Program-made: the position numbers and the translations under genes
Shown here: positions 52,101 through 59,630 of the stretch, one piece after another
How the letters are laid out: every line of letters starts with the position of its first letter
How positions within the stretch are numbered: position 1 is the stretch's first letter
The notes under the pieces: generated by a model
What the model saw: the letters and a program-made list of their open reading frames with translations, nothing else
What the model was told of the DNA's origin: nothing
Database searches by the model: none
Source: Endobacterium cereale
GTDB taxonomy: Bacteria; Pseudomonadota; Alphaproteobacteria; Rhizobiales; Rhizobiaceae
Assembly: GCF_009617585.1 (NCBI RefSeq)
Contig: NZ_WIXI01000050.1
Location: 248,001 to 312,000 of the forward strand
Length of the DNA stretch: 64,000 bases
Direction of reading: 5' to 3'

Positions 52101-52887
52101 ACGTAACCTTAAGGTCAAGCTCGATGACGTGCGGGAAAAACATCTGGATGAACTGCTGCAATACGACGCGAAACAATACAGCAGAGAGACTATCGCAGAT
52201 GCAAAGCTGGAGAACCCGCAGACCGAAGAAGGCAAAAAGCTGAAGGCGGACAGAGAGGCGACCATAGCGGATGCCAAGTCCGACAATCCGAAGACAGAAC
52301 TTGGCAAACAGCTCAAGGTGAGAAGAGCGCAGTATCTGGAAGACGCCAAACTTGATGACCCGGCGAGTGACCTTGGCAAGAAGCTGAAGGACGATCTGAA
52401 GTCGACACAAAAGACGTTTTTCGACGATGCCTTCAAAAAGCACGGCAAGCTTGAAAACGCAGCCAAGATAACAGGCGGACTGGCTGGTATCGTCGCCGGG
52501 GCTTACGGCATTTTTGATGGCAAGAAGGCCTGGGACAGAGGTGACCACGTGACCGGAGGTCTCAATATCACGGCAGGCTCGCTGGGGATTGCAGCCGGGG
52601 TTGCCGCGGCTGGGGAAGGTGCCGCGGCGCTTGCCGGTCAGACGGCAGCAAGGGCTGTCATGGCCGCGCTTTCAGGAGGTCTGGGACTTCTCGCCGCCGG
52701 TTTCGGAACGATCGCCATGTTCCTCCCCGGCCTGATCGAGGAAGGCAAGATGCAGGCAAGGCAGGATGATTTTGCTTCGCTGCTCGATCAGTATCTCGGC
52801 AAATACGAAATCGATGGCGTGCCCTATGGCGACCCTGGCGATCTGCCAGAGGACGTGTGGGGTAAAACAAGCGAAGGCATGTCCTGA
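49168..52887 (+). CDS. 1239-aa multi-repeat protein with hydrophobic C terminus; candidate type III translocator/effector
   Basis: GGAGAGGCG lies upstream of ATG 49168. No signal peptide. Residues about 20-420 are three tandem copies of a roughly 135-140 residue unit: each begins with GI-x-WE-x-P (34, 175, 309), contains VGDF-x-KDADAAYRA, then a D/N-G-x-I-NGF loop, and ends TEAGRLQDF. A second, short repeat occurs four times (966-982, 1010-1026, 1033-1049, 1058-1075) with the pattern DAK-x-x-NP-x-TE-x-GK-x-LK. The C terminus (about 1090-1195) is Gly/Ala-rich and hydrophobic (GGLAGIVAGAYGIFDGKKAW, LGIAAGVAAAGEGAAALAGQ), similar to the same region in the flanking large proteins. Unknown family; the repeats suggest binding modules and the hydrophobic part membrane insertion. 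Confidence 0.75.
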   Translation: MAKVNSATSTNPGSGDPESVKAWEQAEKDAKDVGIRWEKPADDKRSAEEIMKYTPIDDVADTKIQTADGKKKTVEEVLKEKVGDYETDEDAAYRAAQVLEHIEKFDENGNRIASNNIDNGEIDGFTSSDDAKNGTEAGRLQDFGKFGFTNLKGKLNDVTSKLDDPEARKKAEDLGIEWERPKGDDRSAQDIIDGDRLLKELGNQSGVKDMLKEQVGDFEKDADAAYRASQVLDHIEKLDGGGKRLVGGDVGDGKINGFTRDNEARANTEAGRLQDFGKNGFASLNGKLDDYKNAGSDKDERKRAEEELGIKWERPEDDKRTAKDIIDGDPLFKQLGDHSGIRDLMKERVGDFDKDADAAYRAEQILRHVELFDSNGKELSGGDVGNGEINGFSKDREAYNGTEAGRLQDFAKDGFSSLKGNLGDIAPIKGKAEDTQSYKDYIKANPDADEASKQIAKYGAILEENYDTIREKAGGSDRLDAGAIKRYMDTTKGLSDETKEALSFWSQPGAILSVDTAKNELKYKPDGKVSKDDLSTWMDKQAPKDAGSLISFLSGVISGNAVGDVDVSKLDKEVFKADSKSSTQEKAAALQELLQAQQLVSAGAGAGMWSSDYGKVAIGTNPDPKEVLKDINEKISILESDPAVVEYMKTNTASRTAELFENNKGLKDVVQKTYDDEVKSGKLLDDLWKTNTKDGKTDQFTALADFYSSASIYQDVLGIKDGSAEIRETVGKSDHAQAFKDYYKDSLASGKRLEELMKDNPFEEALSTFSSEVAVYGAALDSEFTKTFEKDIEGNFNRIANENTFKDGSFDDLKKVFGKNGSDDLDNEKLEKIVTDFVNQNPELVVNGQEKKQAIDAILTGIRGSWDVMRQGTKALADMPEAWMNAATKKGLINPDLKVLSDKGVMHGVSGIFLAGVTIARGAQNSGQLTDKNIVDIVTGSVQTVTVLTEGGIKGYKDHVTNSVVSDSKLANPATEAGRNLKVKLDDVREKHLDELLQYDAKQYSRETIADAKLENPQTEEGKKLKADREATIADAKSDNPKTELGKQLKVRRAQYLEDAKLDDPASDLGKKLKDDLKSTQKTFFDDAFKKHGKLENAAKITGGLAGIVAGAYGIFDGKKAWDRGDHVTGGLNITAGSLGIAAGVAAAGEGAAALAGQTAARAVMAALSGGLGLLAAGFGTIAMFLPGLIEEGKMQARQDDFASLLDQYLGKYEIDGVPYGDPGDLPEDVWGKTSEGMS
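49225..50427 (+). repeat. three tandem in-frame repeats of about 405 bases
   Basis: Encodes the three homologous units of the 1239-residue protein. The units differ enough at the DNA level to be old duplications. The Trp-containing anchor (WEKP, WERP, WERP) recurs at 49270-49284, 49699-49711 and 50101-50112. Confidence 0.8.
52063..52392 (+). repeat. four short in-frame repeats (DAKxxNPxTExGKxLK)
   Basis: Four charged 17-residue motifs spaced 44, 23 and 25 residues apart, in a predicted helical segment just before the hydrophobic C terminus of the 1239-residue protein. Confidence 0.75.
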
Positions 52888-52897
52888 TCCCGTCGCT

Positions 52898-52924
52898 GAA
52901 GCCGGGTTTGCAAAGCCCGGCTTC
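52898..52924 (+). terminator. hairpin after the 1239-aa protein gene
   Basis: GAAGCCGGG pairs perfectly with CCCGGCTTC, 11 bases past the stop; no T-run follows. Confidence 0.5.
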
Positions 52925-53017
52925 ATATCGCTCCAGAGCGGAGCCGGTCGCATTGACTGCGGCGCGACAAGGACGAACGTCACCGGCGACGCAAGTCGTT
53001 TGACGCCGAAACAGAAA

Positions 53018-53037
53018 AAGGGGGCAGTTGCCCCCTT
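53018..53037 (-). terminator. intrinsic terminator of the LysM protein gene
   Basis: AAGGGGGC pairs with GCCCCCTT across AGTT. On the minus strand it is followed by TTTTTC, a good U-run, 25 bases past the stop of the gene at 53062. On the plus strand CTTCTTC follows, so it may also stop the convergent transcript. Confidence 0.8.
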
Positions 53038-53061
53038 CTTCATGTCGATGGATTTGGATCT

Positions 53062-56000
53062 CTAGCTTGTCGGTACTGCAAGCTGCGGAATGCCGAGCGT
53101 TCCCAGTGCCACTTCGATCTGTGTCACCGAACTCGGGGAGGCATCGCCGCCTTCGACATAAAAACGTTCGCCGAGGAAGGTCTTGTAAGGTGTCACGACC
53201 TCGCGATCGTAAAATGTGCTGCTGGTATATTCGTAATCGTCTGGTGCCGTGATCGCCAATTGGGCTTCGTTGCCACCGAAATCATCGATCGTGTGATGCA
53301 GGTTGTCGCGCAGGGTTGTCAGCTGGTCGGCTGACATGGCGTTGACCCATTCCGCAAATGCGTTGCGATGATCGTCGTTGTCGAGATCGAAACCCTTCTT
53401 TTCGGCATATTCGAGAAGCAACGGAACCGGGCTGTGGCCACCGCCGCTCTGGTCGATAAGGATCGCGGAGGCTTCCTCATCCAGCGCGGAATGATTGAGG
53501 AAGCGCTTTGAAGCTTCGGTCTCGTATTTGCTCTTGTCCTGAACGTCGGCGATGACCATCGTGGCGCCGACGCCGAGGATCGTGACCCCGACACCGACCA
53601 CGCCGAACATCGATCCCGCGCCGATTGCGGCAGTGGCACCGCCGACAGCCGTGACCGCATGGGCTGCGCCCATCCACGGATTGTCGTCCATGAAGGCCTG
53701 AACAGAATTCACCCCGTCGAAAACCGCGCCGACCACGCCGATGGCCTTGGTGCCGAGCTTGACGCTGCTGTCGAAGTTTTTGACGACGAAGGAGTCCGGA
53801 TCCATCATGCCGAGACCGCTGCGGATTTCCACGGAGCGCTGCCACATGCCGACGGAATCGAAGGTCGCCTTAAGGATGTTTTCGACATTCGGCTGGGTGC
53901 CCGCCGTCTGCACCGAATTGAACAGGCCGGTCGCGGCGGCCGTGGCGCCGATCGTGCGCAGCAGCTGGCCGGGGATCGTCTTGTTGGAGAATGCCCGGAT
54001 GCCGTCCTTCTTGTGGCCGGCAAGACCCTGCAGGTCCTTGTCCAGCTTCTCCATCTTGGTCTTGATTTCCGCCTCGCCGTCGGTGGCGGATGGTAGTGAC
54101 CGCTCGATCGCGTCGATCGCCTTGTTCATGTCCTTTTCGGTCACGCCCAACAGCTTGGCGATCTTGCCGTCGCGGAATGTTGCAAGGCCGGCCTGAACCT
54201 CCTTGAGGCTCGCCTCGTCGCCCGGCTTGAAGTTCGCCAGTTTCGGCAGAACGTCGCGTTGCACTACCTGCGTGGTGATTTCATCGACCAGCTTTCTGCC
54301 GCGATCGGTCAGGCGTGCCTGCTGGCTGGCAAAGTCCAGAACACCCGGCTTGTCGATGACCGAGGGGTCGTTTCGGATAGCGGCCTGTATGGCAAGGTAG
54401 GAACGATCGTCGTTGAGGATTGCCTCGATTTCCTTGTCCACCACCGCGCGCTGTTCGGCCGGCTGATCGGGGACTTCGTTGAGCTGGGAAATCTGGTCAA
54501 GCAGCGTATTGCCATGCGCGGTGACATCAGCCTCATATTTCTTTTCGTTGTCGATCCAAGTCGGATCCTCGATGTTTTTCTGTGCCTTGTAGTCGGCGAT
54601 TGCGGCCTGCATTTCTTCCGGGGTCATGGTCTCCCCGAAATTCTGGGTCATCCAGCGCAGTTCCTCCATATGGGCCGCATAGGTGCTGACGGCGCTGTTG
54701 GTTTCCGCCTGTGTCTGGCGGACGCCCGGCAGGATGTCGCGCTCGAGAAGCGTCGTGTCCGTGCCGTTACGCTCCGACAGTTCCAGCGGATATTGCAGGC
54801 TGCCACCCTCGCCGATCGAACGCGTCAGCTCGTTCGGGGCGTAAAAACCCATGTCGGCGAAACGGTCGATGGCGGCGTCGCCAACCGGGGTGCCCTCGAT
54901 ACGATCCGCGACCTTGAGAAGGGATCCGACACCGCCATATCCCAGCATCGGGCTGCCGGTGCTTTCCATATGCAGCGCGTTGGCGCGCTCCAGCTCCGGC
55001 ATGGCGGCCGAAACCAGGGCTGCCGCCAGTTCCGGCGGCATCGCTTCGGTCTTGTCTGCCTCTCCGGTCGGGAGATCGCCCGTCATGGCGTCGAGGCGCA
55101 GGAATGTCTCGTAGGGCTTGCTCTGCATGTGAACGGCCGGATCGTAATCGCCGAGCGGCTGCGTTGCGTAATCCGCCATCGAGCGGATGAAATCACCGCC
55201 GTAACCCGCGCCGAGCAGCGCCTGTTTCAGTTCGGGGTCGGCATTGGCATAGGTCTCGGCAAAGGCGCGGAACTGCAGCTCGCCATCCTCGCTTGTCGCC
55301 TTGGCGCGATCAACGGCGGAGCGCACCTGTCCTTCCAGCTCCGGGCCATTATGGCCGGAGCTCTTCAAGGTGATGCCGGAGGCGGAAGCTGCCTGCTCGA
55401 TGGCCACCTGTGCCGGGCCGGCATCCCTCCAGTCGCGGTCAAACAGGTTCTGCAGCGCATCGGTGCGGTCCTTTTCGGGCAACGTCTCGAGGAAGGTCCC
55501 GATGTCACCGGCAAGCGTGGTGATTTCGCGGCTCTGGTCGATGGAAACCGAAGGATCGGCATATTCCAGCGCATTGCCGCGATCACGCAGCTCGCTTGCA
55601 AAAGCCTCGACCGGACCCGTTTCCAGCCCGGATTCGGTGACGGCCTTTTCGACAGCGATACCGGCCGGACCAGCATCCACCCAATCCGTCTGGCTGAGGC
55701 GCAGGGCGGCATCCTGACGGGTTTCCGGAGGCAGGGCGGCGAGGTAATCGGCCACATCCTGCTTCATGGCATCGATCTCGGTTGCCGTATCGATACCTTC
55801 GACGGGGTCGGCATATTCGACCCGATTGCCACGCTCGTGGAGGGAGGAGATGAGGTCATCCTCGCCGACCGGCTTGCCATCGGCATCGAGTGCCGTTTCT
55901 GCGACGATTTCCGGCTCGGGTGCGGGCAGAATGATGATGTCGCCGGGATGGAGAAGATCGCCGTTGTGGTTTTCCGGATCAGCGTTGATCTCCATCGCAT

Positions 56001-56244
56001 CCGCCGGATCGGCATGGTTTTCACGGGCGATGTTTTCGAGTGTGTCGCCGGTTTCGACCACAAAGATGCGATCGCCGATTTCAGCCTGATCCTTGCCGCC
56101 GTCGCGTTCACGCCCTTCGCGCTCGCGTGTCACAAGCGCGATATCACGGCGAAAGGCTTCGCCCTGCGCATCCGGGATCGGCGAGGATGCCTCTCCGGTT
56201 TCGTTGAAACGATTGCGGGCATTCACATCGATCCGGTAGGCCAT
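53062..56244 (-). CDS. 1060-aa LysM protein with tandem repeats and hydrophobic C-terminal module; candidate type III substrate
   Basis: No signal peptide. The N terminus (MAYRIDVNARNRFNE) shares RID-x-NAR with the 1101-residue protein (MRIDANAR). A LysM peptidoglycan-binding domain spans about 58-108 (FVVETGDTLENIARENHADP, ending GDIIILP). Two tandem units of 84-residue period follow (130-207 and 214-290; RGNRVEYADP and RGNALEYADP). A long helical middle leads to a hydrophobic Gly/Ala-rich region about residues 840-920 (AVGGATAAIGAGSMFGVVGV, GVTILGVGATMVIADVQ) like that of the other two large proteins. It is convergent with the 1239-residue gene. A LysM domain without signal peptide suggests export by the type III system and contact with peptidoglycan or chitin-like glycans. 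Function is inferred. Confidence 0.75.
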   Translation of the reverse strand: MAYRIDVNARNRFNETGEASSPIPDAQGEAFRRDIALVTREREGRERDGGKDQAEIGDRIFVVETGDTLENIARENHADPADAMEINADPENHNGDLLHPGDIIILPAPEPEIVAETALDADGKPVGEDDLISSLHERGNRVEYADPVEGIDTATEIDAMKQDVADYLAALPPETRQDAALRLSQTDWVDAGPAGIAVEKAVTESGLETGPVEAFASELRDRGNALEYADPSVSIDQSREITTLAGDIGTFLETLPEKDRTDALQNLFDRDWRDAGPAQVAIEQAASASGITLKSSGHNGPELEGQVRSAVDRAKATSEDGELQFRAFAETYANADPELKQALLGAGYGGDFIRSMADYATQPLGDYDPAVHMQSKPYETFLRLDAMTGDLPTGEADKTEAMPPELAAALVSAAMPELERANALHMESTGSPMLGYGGVGSLLKVADRIEGTPVGDAAIDRFADMGFYAPNELTRSIGEGGSLQYPLELSERNGTDTTLLERDILPGVRQTQAETNSAVSTYAAHMEELRWMTQNFGETMTPEEMQAAIADYKAQKNIEDPTWIDNEKKYEADVTAHGNTLLDQISQLNEVPDQPAEQRAVVDKEIEAILNDDRSYLAIQAAIRNDPSVIDKPGVLDFASQQARLTDRGRKLVDEITTQVVQRDVLPKLANFKPGDEASLKEVQAGLATFRDGKIAKLLGVTEKDMNKAIDAIERSLPSATDGEAEIKTKMEKLDKDLQGLAGHKKDGIRAFSNKTIPGQLLRTIGATAAATGLFNSVQTAGTQPNVENILKATFDSVGMWQRSVEIRSGLGMMDPDSFVVKNFDSSVKLGTKAIGVVGAVFDGVNSVQAFMDDNPWMGAAHAVTAVGGATAAIGAGSMFGVVGVGVTILGVGATMVIADVQDKSKYETEASKRFLNHSALDEEASAILIDQSGGGHSPVPLLLEYAEKKGFDLDNDDHRNAFAEWVNAMSADQLTTLRDNLHHTIDDFGGNEAQLAITAPDDYEYTSSTFYDREVVTPYKTFLGERFYVEGGDASPSSVTQIEVALGTLGIPQLAVPTS

Positions 56245-56995
56245 GGCGTTCTCTCGAGCTTTTGAAAGGGAAAGGCGTCGACATTGGTCTGGATGGTGAA
56301 GCTAGCGCCAAACGCGCGGGATATGCGTTACAGTTTCATGAAAGTTTCGGGGTGATTTCTGGGCGGTATCGAAAGCGCTCAATAGCGTGTTGCGGTTGCC
56401 CTGACAGGAGCGCAGAGTCCGCCCTTGGCGATCTTCGGTTTTCAAAAAGCTCCCGGTGTCGTTTCCGGGTCATGTGGCCGGGGCACGTCCTGTGCCTCCT
56501 AATTAAATTTTATAATGGCGCACGACGTGCCCCGTTTCGGCGGTTTTTGCCCGCGACTTCGGTTCCTCTGCGAAAGCCATCCCCGGTGTTTCCACCGAGT
56601 GGCGATCATGTGTGCCGCACAGGCACGCCCGGCGCGCTCTTTCGGGCTTCAGAGATGCTGCAAGGTTTGACGCTCACAACACCTCCCCCGTGTCGCCGGA
56701 GGGGAACCAGTTTCCGCGAACCCCGATGCTGGAGACTTACGTCGTTTCTCCAACACCAGCGCCGGCTCCAACTCGCCGGGACGCCTCCCGGTGTATCCAC
56801 GATGGAACACGTGAAGTATCGCACGTTTCGAAAATGCATGGATGAACTCGGAGTCAAGATATTGATATCGTTGAATCGACCCCGCAGAACGTCCACGTTG
56901 GTCATACCAATTTCGGCGTTTCAGAAGGTGACGAGCACGTTGCTCGCAGGCCGGCAAGCTTGTCTATTGCTGACCGCTTTCTCGCAACGAAGCGC
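56245..56995. other. 751-base structured intergenic region
   Basis: No protein gene I can support: a 245-residue plus-strand frame covers it but is Cys/Arg-rich and patternless. The DNA holds several small perfect hairpins: CGGTG-TTTC-CACCG (56584-56597), CCGGGA-CGCC-TCCCGG (56776-56791) and CGAGCA-CGT-TGCTCG (56932-56946), plus an 11-bp inverted repeat around a TATAAT (see 56479-56534). It could encode a noncoding RNA or long leader, or be a decayed gene. Confidence 0.4.
56479..56534. promoter_or_regulatory. 11-bp inverted repeat flanking an AT-rich core with TATAAT
   Basis: CGGGGCACGTC (56479-56489) and GACGTGCCCCG (56524-56534) are perfect inverted repeats 34 bases apart. The spacer is AT-rich and has a consensus TATAAT at 56511-56516 on the plus strand. 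It is about 235 bases upstream of the LysM protein gene. No consensus -35 was seen. It could be an operator pair for an unknown regulator. Confidence 0.4.
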
Positions 56996-57625
56996 CTAAA
57001 ACACCCGCACTCTCGCGCCAATTCCGACGCGGCTGTAGAGGTCGATCACATCCGTATTGGTCATGCGAAAGCATCCGGAAGACGCGGCTGTGCCGACCGT
57101 TTCCGGCTCGTTGGAGCCGTGGATACGATAGAGCGTATCGCCCAGATAAAGCGCACGTGCGCCAAGCGGATTGTCGGGGCCGCCCACCATGTGGCGGGGC
57201 AGGTCCGGGCGGCGGGCGAGCATGTCGGCGGGCGGACGCCAGTCGGGCCATTCGCGTTTGGCGCTGATGCGCTCGCTGCCGTGCCAGCCATAGCCTTCCT
57301 TGCCGACACCGACCTGATAGCTCTGGGCAAAACCGTTGCTCTCGATGAGATAAAGACGGCGGGCTGCGGTATCTATCAGGATCGTGCCGGCGGCTTCATT
57401 GCTCTGATAGGCAATGCGCTGGCGTGTGCTGCGATCGGCATTTTCGCGACGATGCGCCGGTGGGCCGGATGGCGCTGATGCGCCCGGGCGCGTCGGCGAA
57501 AACAGGAAATCGATATAACCTTCATCGAAGGCGGGGCGGGGGCCGGATTGGGCAAAGGCGGGTGCCGCGACCAGCATCAGCGAAGCCGTCAGTGTGAGGA
57601 AGCGGTTGGAATATGGATGCGGCAT
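56996..57625 (-). CDS. L,D-transpeptidase (YkuD family)
   Basis: 209-residue exported enzyme that makes 3-3 peptidoglycan cross-links or anchors proteins to peptidoglycan. Signal peptide (FLTLTASLMLVAAPAFAQ), a Pro/Arg-rich spacer, then the YkuD domain (about 80-209): ILIDTAARRLYLIE at its start, catalytic His169 in IHGSNEP and Cys185 in SSGCFRM. The family SHGC reads SSGC here, a common rhizobial variant that keeps the nucleophile. It lies 25 bases past the sctU stop in the same direction, so it is probably co-transcribed with sctU. A wall-remodelling enzyme fits a trans-envelope secretion locus, though lytic transglycosylases are the usual choice. Confidence 0.9.
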   Translation of the reverse strand: MPHPYSNRFLTLTASLMLVAAPAFAQSGPRPAFDEGYIDFLFSPTRPGASAPSGPPAHRRENADRSTRQRIAYQSNEAAGTILIDTAARRLYLIESNGFAQSYQVGVGKEGYGWHGSERISAKREWPDWRPPADMLARRPDLPRHMVGGPDNPLGARALYLGDTLYRIHGSNEPETVGTAASSGCFRMTNTDVIDLYSRVGIGARVRVF

Positions 57626-57649
57626 CGGCTGTCGTCCTCACTGTAACAA

Positions 57650-58702
57650 TCAGATCAGCTTGGCGGCGACCAGAAGGTCGGCGACACGCTGGAACATTTT
57701 TTCCGGCACCGGCTCGCCGGTTCGGGCGGATTTGGCAATGGCATCGGCGAGAGCCGTTTCGCGGATCACCGGGATATCGGTCAGAAGCGCCTCGGTGATC
57801 ATCGTGCGTGACTGGCTGGGGCTGGCGCGGGCGACGATCATCGGCACCGGCGTTTCGCCACGCACATAACGGATGCCGACCGTCCAGCCATCCGGTGAGC
57901 CGACCAGCAGCGAGGCGTTCATCAGGCCTGTCTTGGTGGCATAGGCCTGCATTTCGCGACGTTCCTTGCGGCGCTGCTGCAGGATGGCGGGGTCACCTTC
58001 CGCATCGCGGCGTTCGCGTTTCTGCTCGCTCTTGGTCATTTTCAGATCGCGTTGAAACAGCCAGTGCTGCACGAGAACGTCGATCAGGCCGACGACGATG
58101 AAGGCAATGATGGCGGTGATGATCAGCGGCTGCAGCAGGGCGCGGAACGTGTTGGTGATGCAGGGGCCGCCGCAGGTGGAGGACAGCATAAGCGCCTGCA
58201 GACCCATGCGGAAGACGATGACGAAGGCGGTGGCGAGAACAGCGACCTTGAACAGTGCCTTGAAGAACTCGACGACACTGCGCATCGAAAAGATGCGTTT
58301 GGCGCCGGAGACCGGATTGATGTGCTCAAAATTCGGCGTGATCGGCGTGACCGAGAACACAAAACCACGCATGACGACCAGATTGGTGAGAACGATCGCG
58401 GCCACCGTGACGGCCAGAAGCGGTACGGCCAGATTGATCATGATGTTGCCGGCCAGCGCCAGAACCACCGGCCACAATTCGGCGAATGGATCTGTGTGAA
58501 CGCGCCGCGCGATGAGATCCAGCAGTGCCTCGATTTTCGCCCGCTCGGTGGTGAGCGAAAAGGCGAGATAGGTGATCGAGGCAAGCAGCATCACGCCCGC
58601 CACAAGATCCTGGCTTTTCGACACCTGGCCTTTTTCGCGGGCGTCGCGAATCTTCTTGTCTGACGCCGGTTGGCTTTTTTCCTCGCTGGTATCGCCGCTC
58701 AT
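57650..58702 (-). CDS. sctU: type III secretion export-apparatus switch protein SctU, NPTH motif replaced
   Basis: 350-residue FlhB/YscU/SctU-family protein. N terminus SEEKSQPASDKKIRDAREKG with QVSKSQDL is the family opening. Four helices follow between about 35 and 210, then linker KMTKSEQKRERRDAEGDP and the cytoplasmic domain ending with GIRYVRGETPVPMIVARA and IPVIRETALADAIAK. At the site where the family has the self-cleaving NPTH loop, this protein reads SPDG (residues 269-272, bases 57887-57898), so autocleavage between Asn and Pro cannot occur as usual. GGAG precedes ATG 58702. The rest of the family pattern is intact. FlhB itself is unlikely given the secretin and SctV neighbours. Confidence 0.92.
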   Translation of the reverse strand: MSGDTSEEKSQPASDKKIRDAREKGQVSKSQDLVAGVMLLASITYLAFSLTTERAKIEALLDLIARRVHTDPFAELWPVVLALAGNIMINLAVPLLAVTVAAIVLTNLVVMRGFVFSVTPITPNFEHINPVSGAKRIFSMRSVVEFFKALFKVAVLATAFVIVFRMGLQALMLSSTCGGPCITNTFRALLQPLIITAIIAFIVVGLIDVLVQHWLFQRDLKMTKSEQKRERRDAEGDPAILQQRRKERREMQAYATKTGLMNASLLVGSPDGWTVGIRYVRGETPVPMIVARASPSQSRTMITEALLTDIPVIRETALADAIAKSARTGEPVPEKMFQRVADLLVAAKLI

Positions 58703-58818
58703 GAAATGCTCCGTTTCGAAACATTCTGACGGCTTGGGCGCAGAAAAGTCACCCCTTGTCGGTTGTCAGTCGGTGCCGCAGCGGCTAGAAAAACGCCGGA
58801 CCTAACGGACGGGATGAC

Positions 58819-59613
58819 ATGCGGAATCACTCTTTGAACGCCCTGGTTCTTTGCGGGCTTATGCTTGCCGGCTGTACCACCACCACCGAGACGGTGGAGA
58901 CCGGCCCCACCAATGAGGAAGCCCGTCTCATCAAGCTGGCGCAGGATATCGAACGGCGTGGCGACAAGACCACGGCGGCTTCTCTCTACGAGCGTGCAGC
59001 CCAGTCTTCCGAGGACAAGGTGGGTGCTTATACGCGGCTTGGCGATGCGCAGATCGCCGCCGGTGATCCCGATCAGGCAATCGTTTCCTTCCGCAAGGCG
59101 CTCGATGTTTCGCCCAATGATGGCAAGGCTCTTCTCGGCCTCGGTACTGCGCAATTGCAGGCGACGCAGGTCGAAAGTGCGGCCCGCACGCTGGCGGTCG
59201 CGGCCCCTCTGGTCAAAAGCTCGTCGGCCTATAACCGACTCGGCACGGCTCTGATCCTGTCGGGTGACGGGCAGGGCGCTGAAAACGCTTTTTCGCAGGC
59301 CCGCAACATCGATCCCGGCAATCTCGATACGCAATCCAATCTCGGTCTGGCGCAGGCGATTGCCGGCCGCAATGATGCGGCGGTTTCGACGTTGCGCACC
59401 GTCACGCAGTCGCCGCGCGCAGAGGCACGGCATTTCCGCAATCTCATGCTGGCGCTGACGCTCGGCCAGAAGGACAAGGATGCGGCGGCCGTTTCCGTGC
59501 CGGATTATCCAGAAGCCGAAAAGCGCACGTTCCTGGCAGAAGCCCGCAAGGTTCGCACGATAAAAGAACCGGCGGCGCGGGCCCGCGCCATCGGTCTTCT
59601 GGCGTCCAGCTAA
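58819..59613 (+). CDS. TadD-like TPR lipoprotein
   Basis: 264-residue lipoprotein: signal peptide ending LMLAGC (Cys19 lipidated), then TPR units (AASLYERAAQSSEDKVGAYT, PDQAIVSFRKALDVSPNDGK, GAENAFSQARNIDPGNLDTQ). Outer-membrane TPR lipoproteins of this layout (TadD) act as secretin-assembly factors (pilotins) in Tad pilus systems. It is divergent from sctU across 116 bases and convergent with the CpaD-like gene, and sits between type III genes and a Tad-type secretin, so it probably assists that secretin. Confidence 0.8.
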   Translation: MRNHSLNALVLCGLMLAGCTTTTETVETGPTNEEARLIKLAQDIERRGDKTTAASLYERAAQSSEDKVGAYTRLGDAQIAAGDPDQAIVSFRKALDVSPNDGKALLGLGTAQLQATQVESAARTLAVAAPLVKSSSAYNRLGTALILSGDGQGAENAFSQARNIDPGNLDTQSNLGLAQAIAGRNDAAVSTLRTVTQSPRAEARHFRNLMLALTLGQKDKDAAAVSVPDYPEAEKRTFLAEARKVRTIKEPAARARAIGLLASS

Positions 59614-59630
59614 GGCTGGACTGCGACGCA

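Noticed and set aside
54259..56265. 668-residue open frame antisense to the LysM protein gene
   Set aside because: It mirrors the codon-rich opposite strand of a high-GC gene. Its sequence shows no domain, whereas the minus frame has LysM and internal repeats.
56262..56999. 245-residue plus-strand frame in the large gap
   Set aside because: Cys/Arg/Pro-rich, no recognisable pattern, no good ribosome site; treated as non-coding.
57650..58702. Flagellar FlhB
   Set aside because: No flagellar genes nearby; secretin, sctV and TPR genes point to the non-flagellar system.
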